A stretch of 64,000 nt of DNA from Euryodendron excelsum. Lineage: Eukaryota; Streptophyta; Magnoliopsida; Ericales; Pentaphylacaceae. Below, in pieces: positions 58,954-64,000 of this stretch. The notes beneath the pieces were generated by a model, which searched no databases, was not told the origin of the DNA, and worked only from the letters and a program-made list of their open reading frames with translations. Position numbers and translations under genes: made by a program. Where the stretch lies: the NCBI GenBank assembly GCA_033060915.1, contig CM065379.1, positions 27,272,318 through 27,336,317 on the forward strand, given 5' to 3'. Positions within the stretch are counted from its first letter, which is position 1; each line of letters begins with the position of its first letter.

Positions 58954-60813
58954 TTGGCTGACGCAGGCGATGACGGTTCGGAGAGGAGACACCAATCTGG
59001 GAAGGGTGCCCGCACAAATTCTACTGGTAGTTCTAGCCATTGCAGAGGTAGTCAGAGATCTGCTAGTCAAGCATCCTCCAACCGGAGTGGAAAGGGAAGT
59101 AGACCTCCAGTCAACCCTTTCCCTCTGGTCGAGCCGGCCTTTAAGGAGGAGATGGATGCAGAGGAGGAGGCACCAGGCCTTAGCGATCGGGTGACTGGTT
59201 ACGAGAGGACCTCCTCTAGGCATAGGCAAACAGATGTTGATCTTTGTGATTTAGAGATACCGGATATTCCTCCATTGGGAGACCTCGCCTATCATCCCAG
59301 CGTCTACTTCGATAGCACTTGCCTCCTCCACAGGTACATGCATCGTTCAGAGGGGCCGTCCATCTTGCTTTCAACACCATACAGCAAACAGCTTCATTTT
59401 ACTGAGCCTTCTTGGCTGAGATCGATTTTAGAGCATTTATGGTATTACAGGCTAATCGTCTGAACAGACATCTGGTGCTGGCCTTGCTTGAGAGGTGGTT
59501 TGGAGAGACCAAGACCTTCCATTTCATAGGCTTCGAGTTGGGTCCTACTCCATCGGATTGGGCTATCATTACGGGGCTTTCTTTTGTCAGTCGACGGATC
59601 ACCTTACAATCAGTCAGTAGGGCCGATGCATGTGCTTTGTTGAACTTGCCTCCTCTTGAGCGTTCTGCCTTTCCAATCTCTTAGCTTGGTCGGGACAAGA
59701 GTACCTTTGATGTTGAGCCACCACCGGCCCGGCGAGATATTATAAGGGGACGACTTGTTTTATACATCATTTTCAGCTACTTCTGCAACAATAACAAGTC
59801 GCTCGTTCCTTTCCGATTTGTGAGCATAGTAGCCGATCTCGGAGCTTTATCTAAGTTGGACTGGGGGTCTTTTTCCTTTGGTTACTTCCTTCAATCTATG
59901 TGAGTCCAGACTACCTCCTGCTGGGGTATTGTGACTGGTTTCTGGCCTTTTCTTGTCTGGTGGAGTTATGAGTACTTGCCAGTCCGTCGTCTTGAGGTTA
60001 CAGAGGTTGATCTTTATCCTTGAGCTTTAAGGTGGGCTCGTGATCGGGTAGCCCAGCGATCTGAGATTACTGACTTTGTGACGATACGGGCTAACCTGGA
60101 GCTAATCGAGGCAAGGGATATGACTTGGCGGCCCTTTGTCAGATCGGTTCATTATGATGCGGTTAGGTGCTTGGTCCCATTGTCTCTATCAAGGGTTTCT
60201 TTTCTCAGTGATGATTCTTGGGAGTCCTATCTGGGAGACCAGCATTGGCACCATTTTCATGAGGAGTTCCGATCAGCAGGGGATCCACCAAAGTATATGT
60301 TCGGAGCCTTGGTTGAGGGAGTTCCTATTCTATATCAGGAGTGTTAGCCAGGTGCCGGTTTCTTACTTCCTCCAGAGACTGACTATAAAGCACATTTCGA
60401 GGCCTATTCTGTAGGTGCCTTCACTCGATTTGAGGTGGTAGTCAGTGGGTATGCCGTTGGCCAGGAGGTGGTGGATTTTTGGAGTCGAGCTAGAGGATAT
60501 ATGCCCCAGGCTAAGTTTACTGCTATGAGGGATCAGAGGGACCAGTACTAGACTGAGAGGGACCAGTTCTAAATGGAGAAGAACCATTTCCAGGCCGAGG
60601 TAGCTTCCTTGACGGCACGGTTGGCTCAGATAGGAGGTGGCGAGGTATGTTATCCTTTCCCTCTCTTTGTTATGACGTTGCTTAGCTATTCCTTTGCCTT
60701 GTTGATTCCATTTTTTTCCTTCTTTATAGGATGCTGGTGCTTCTAGCAGTCGTCCTCCTCTTCCAGAGCCAGGTGTTGAAGACTTTGACCTGGACATCAA
60801 CTTCAACCTTTGA
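58954..60813 (+). pseudogene. Plant-mobile-domain-like antisense gene of Tat element 3 (decayed)
   Basis: It begins with a low-complexity S/G/R-rich stretch (SSSHCRGSQRSASQASS), then acidic and proline segments. After a frameshift near 59400 it holds RLNRHLVLALLERW and ETKTFHFIGFELGP followed by SDWAIITGLSFV, the pattern of the plant mobile domain (PF10536-like: L-x-LLERW, TFHF, a polar/D-x-A-x-ITGL segment). Stops lie in frame at 59682, 59901, 60021, 60345, 60549 and 60570, so it is a pseudogene. The end matches element 1: EEFRSAG, MFGAL, GAFTRF, GYAVGQEVVD, coiled-coil-like C-terminus, an intron (60645-60729) and an acidic tail. No ATG is obvious: the frame opens after GACGCAG, an acceptor-like site, so the first exon may be further upstream. 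Its strand is opposite to gag and the LTR promoter. Confidence 0.72.
60645..60729 (+). other. Intron in the antisense gene (85 bp)
   Basis: GAG|GTATGT donor, T-rich body, TTTATAG|GAT acceptor. It joins the frames in phase 0. Confidence 0.72.
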
Positions 60814-62758
60814 TGAGTGCCCCTTAACATAGGCTCAAATTTTTTATGCATTCTATCTTGGAGATGTATTCAATTTTCATTGTTTAGATAGTTTATTTTG
60901 TAAATTTTGCATAGAATGGATATTTATGATTCAGATAGTGAGATATATGTATTAATGCATGGATAAAAATGGATATTTATGGTTTATATAGCTAGGTATA
61001 TGAATAAATGCATGTACAGGGATGATGATGATGATGTATATTCATTACATGAGATGATATTAAACTATATTGGTGACTTTTGTTTCTACAGGGAGCTATG
61101 TCCTATGTATACAAAGCTCATGTCAAAATTTTATCAAAATACATACACATGTTAGGGATTCAACAGTTAATACAATGAATGGGGTGTTGTCAATCTATAC
61201 ATCCTTGCAATAGCAACTCCTTCCTTGTTAGGGGTTTGGTCTCCCTTTTGGCTTAGCCTTACCTTGACTAGATGATAACATTTTGTACCTTTCTCAACCC
61301 TTTGACCAACTCTGATTTTCTACCTTGGGTTAGTGTACAAGATCATTTGGCTTGAACTCTCAACCCTCGGGGCTTTGGCAACTACTTGCCTGACCTTTGG
61401 TAGAGTGATGAGCAGCCAGTCTTTCAATCTGAGGAGACTTTGTTGTAGGACTGTAATGTAGGCTAAGTTATGGGGTTTCGAAACAACAAGACATGTAGGC
61501 TCAAATTTGATGTCACTTTCAGTACGGTTTAGATCCATACCACCCTTGATTGTTTTTCCGGCAGGATTAGCATCCTTCTTCAGCTTTGGCAACACATCTA
61601 GCTCATTTAGATCAAGCAATCCATTTTCAATCAAAGTAGAATTTAATAGGGTTGTAGTGTAGGCCATGGTTTTGGGTTTAACAAGAAAAGGTAAAGGCTC
61701 GAACCTATAGCTTTTATTAAACTTCTTTATTCCCTAGGATCACCTTTGGATTCTCTTTCTTGCCTTTGCTATATATTTCTCAGGATGCCATGAAATGGCT
61801 CCTTTCTCTTCCGGCTTTTCTATATGCTTTTCAAGATAAACATAACTCTTTTCCGGCCTTTTCTTAGTTATGCTCTTTTTTTTTTCTTTTTTTTTTTTTT
61901 TTTGGCCTCTTGCCCCTTGGCAACTCTTTCTCTTTGCTTTTCTTTTTCTTCCATTTCTTTTTTTTTTTTTTATGAGATGAACATTTGTACAATTTTTTCC
62001 AGATCTTTTCCTTAGCATTTCAGTTTAGCCCATTGTGGGCAGTGATCCCTAGGCAGGGGTTTTTCTTGAAAAGAAAAGTAACCGGCTCGATAGGTTTATC
62101 AATGGTTGCTTTTGACTGTATGGGAAATGAAATAAGAGCATCTCTTCATTTTGAACTAGATTGCTTGATCCATAGAGTCTTCACATTGCTTCAACTTGAT
62201 GGATGATGAATAACATGCTTTGCGGAGTTCTCAACTATCTGTTTGCCCTAGTGGGGGGGGGGGACGGTCTCGGATGAGGGTTGACAAGGAATCTTTCATT
62301 TTCCGCGAGGCACTAGGGGGTTGAGCAAAAGGGTTTTATTTTTTTTTTTTTTTTGGAAAAATATGGCTCCTCTTCCTTTTGATAGTCTAGCCACACATCG
62401 CTTAGCTTTAGTGTCTTGCAAGTGCTGCTTTTGGGTAGTTTCCTTACTCATCCTCATCCTTTTTCTTTTTGGAAAGTCAGTCGGCGAGTGGTTAACTCAT
62501 GCTATCATACCCTTCAATTCGAACCCTCCATAAGATTGACCATCCCCCTTATATAGGAAACATTCACTGTTCACAAGAAAAATATAAGATAATAGTAATG
62601 AATGAAAAGACTGTCATTTTATTATCGCAATGAAAATCATGGAGTTCTTAAGCAAAATGGAAATGCAAACATCAATTTAAGGACGAAAAATAAAAGGGGA
62701 TAGAAAGAAAGTGGATGAAAACACCCCTCTCTTATACGCTTTTTGTCGAGAATCCATT
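60814..62758 (-). other. Element 3 spacer between antisense gene and gag (position of the missing pol)
   Basis: Homologous to 537-2546 of element 1 with the same modules (about 61449, 61650, 62036) and poly-T tracts (61868-61902, 62336-62355). The longest - strand frame, 61667-61320 (115 codons), shares LLDLNELD and LNRTE/FEP stretches with elements 1 and 2 but is broken there. I call it a remnant of an unidentified coding region or a repeat, not a gene. No RT, RNase H or integrase motif on either strand. Confidence 0.55.
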
Positions 62759-63960
62759 TTAGTATGGTTTTGAGACGATGCCCACATCTTTGATGCTCCA
62801 TCCGTCATTGAGTTCCTTAGCCAAGGCAAGGCAGGCAGAGGCTTCTCCTAGGGCTTTGAGTGAATCGGCAATAATGGTGCAGTTGTTGGCTTCGTTGGCC
62901 CTTTTGTTTTTCTCAATTGCCTCCTTAATTTCTTCAATAAACTGGTTGGCTAGCTCGCCTCCCTCCAACTCAATTGGTTCCACAGGTGCCCTTGACTCTT
63001 GATGTCCCCAACCCATATCTTCGTAGTCAAATTTAGTCATGGGCAATGGGTTTTCTGACAGATGGCATTTAGCTGCGGCATACTTAGTGTGCAAAAATTC
63101 CTCACCCCAACCATCAGCAACCATTTCTTTAGAAGGGGCCCCCTCCATAGGCGCGGATTCTTCCACAGGGCCATTCAGAGGGATCATGTACTTTCTCAAG
63201 ATCATAGAGATAGATTAGGTATGGCAAGAACTCTTCTTCCCATTTACTTTCTTCATTAGTCTCCCAATCCCCATCATAGTCTTCGACCACAATCACATCC
63301 AGTTCATCCCCCTCTTCTATTTCCTCTAATATTAAGTTGACAACGTGATCTGGTAGAGGGTTTATGGTTGTATTAGGAGTAAGAGGAGGATTCACCGGTT
63401 GTGAGTCAATGGTCTTGTTGTCTATCAAGTCTTGAATCTTGTGTTTGAGGGAAAAGCAGCTTTCGATGTCATGCCCTTGGCCACCTGAATGATACTCACA
63501 CGTGAGGGTACCATTGAAAGTTGGGGGTAAAGGGCTAGGCAATGGTCGGGCAACTATGGGCTTTAGGATGTTATTTTCCAAAAGGCTATGGTAGGCTTTG
63601 GTTTGGGCGCAGGCTAAGGCATCAAAGTTAAGGAAGCATCGGACCGGCCTATTGAAGTTGGGTCGTGCCCCAGTAGGGCCAAAGTTGGATGATTGGGCCA
63701 GCATGTTTAAAGTGGGCATGGGTAAGATAGGGTACAACTAAAGTGGGGGACGATATTGGGGTGGTTGAATGGGCAATATGGCAGATACTTCACTCTCCTT
63801 TTTTATTACTCCCCTTGTAGTAGCCACCTTCTTGGCTATGTTGGTAGAGCTTTATCCAGTTTTCGCATAGGGGTCAGTAATCATCCCTGTCTTGAGACCA
63901 TTTTCTATCATTTTCCCTTGCATGATGAGCCTCGAAGAAGCTTTTTCCTATGTTAGTGCA
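62759..63960 (-). pseudogene. gag: Tat-type gag, C-terminal half with zinc knuckle
   Basis: - strand. Upstream of the open frame, 63960-63740 encodes gag-like GLKTG and KKESEVSAI stretches with a stop. The frame 63737-63129 holds the zinc knuckle of form C-x2-H-x5-H-x4-C at 63500-63456 (residues 80-94 of that frame), followed by LKHKIQDLIDN and an acidic linker. After a frameshift near 63130-63205 the frame 63205-62759 carries the E/K-rich C-terminus, ending in a GWSIKDVGIVSKPY tail that aligns with element 1. No protease follows. It may still make partial protein but the frameshift and upstream stop argue against a working Gag. Confidence 0.75.
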
Positions 63961-63968
63961 GAGCTTTA

Positions 63969-64000
63969 TTGCGCCTAGATTTTTCGCACTCGAGGAATAC
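63969..64000 (-). repeat. Start of a Tat LTR at the window edge
   Basis: GCGCCTAGATTTTTCGCACTCGAGGAATAC, read in pieces, equals the first bases of the family LTR. The expected primer site before it is missing, so the junction to gag is rearranged or the LTR belongs to another copy. Confidence 0.6.

Larger units (their letters stand above)
52454..64000 (-). mobile_element. Tat element 3, partial (3' LTR and most of the internal region)
   Basis: On the - strand: gag (63960-62759), spacer, antisense gene (+ strand 58954-60813), polypurine tract (57073-57091), then LTR (57072-52454). The window ends in what looks like the first bases of the other LTR (from about 63969). No pol. It shares the layout of element 1, so the order gag, spacer, antisense gene is a family trait. 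Confidence 0.8.

Noticed and set aside
58841..59463. Transmembrane-like protein starting with a phenylalanine-rich segment
   Set aside because: That frame reads the T/C tract and then runs out of frame with the mobile-domain-like gene.
61740..62018. Lysine-rich - strand frame
   Set aside because: It is a translation of poly-T/C tracts.

Overview
This is nuclear DNA from a flowering plant. Every recognisable piece belongs to LTR retrotransposons of plant type; I see no host gene, no tRNA or rRNA gene, and nothing bacterial, organellar or CRISPR-like. Most open frames in the window are short, lie in low-complexity LTR sequence, and are not genes. The density and nesting of elements suggest heterochromatin of a repeat-rich, probably dicot genome. 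The species cannot be read from the sequence.

The dominant family is a Ty3/gypsy element of Tat/Ogre type. Its LTRs are very long (4.2-5.4 kb), run from TGTCGYGCCC to GGTGCTTACA as read on the + strand, and are transcribed from the - strand. The primer-binding site matches the 3' end of plant tRNA-Arg, and a polypurine tract abuts the other LTR. At least eight LTR copies or fragments are present. Element 1 (1-10594, -) runs off the left edge. Element 2 (23655-37874, -) is complete, with a perfect 5-bp target duplication (CAAAT) and nearly identical LTRs. Element 3 (52454 to the right edge, -) runs off the right edge. Solo or broken LTRs lie at 10595-12132 (+), 12133-14323 (-), 14324-16700 (-), 20063-23654 plus 37880-38681 (+), 45308-49671 (+) and 49672-52453 (-).

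Between their LTRs, elements 1 and 3 carry a decayed gag with a zinc knuckle (- strand), a non-coding spacer where pol should be, and, on the opposite (+) strand, a plant-mobile-domain-like gene with a short GT-AG intron at the same place in both copies. No protease, reverse transcriptase, RNase H or integrase of Tat type was found, so this looks like a non-autonomous family. Element 2 has lost gag and the antisense gene and carries a 69-bp minisatellite instead, yet keeps all cis signals and looks recently inserted.

Two other families lie underneath. An Athila-like gypsy element (16701-19099, -; gag, tRNA-Asp-type primer site, one LTR) is cut by the Tat LTRs on its left. A decayed Ty1/copia element (+) is scattered over about 19.1-20.06, 38.69-38.74, 42.19-43.29 and 45.04-45.31 kb, split by a Tat solo LTR, two other LTR-like insertions and another Tat LTR. 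On the left the inferred order, oldest first, is copia, Athila, Tat LTR A, Tat LTR B, Tat LTR P0, Tat element 1.

The most interesting signals are the intron-bearing antisense gene, palindromic GGCGCC clusters next to the LTR TATA box, covarying short dyads in U3, and a near-invariant GC-rich block in the leader that could be a packaging or dimerisation signal.
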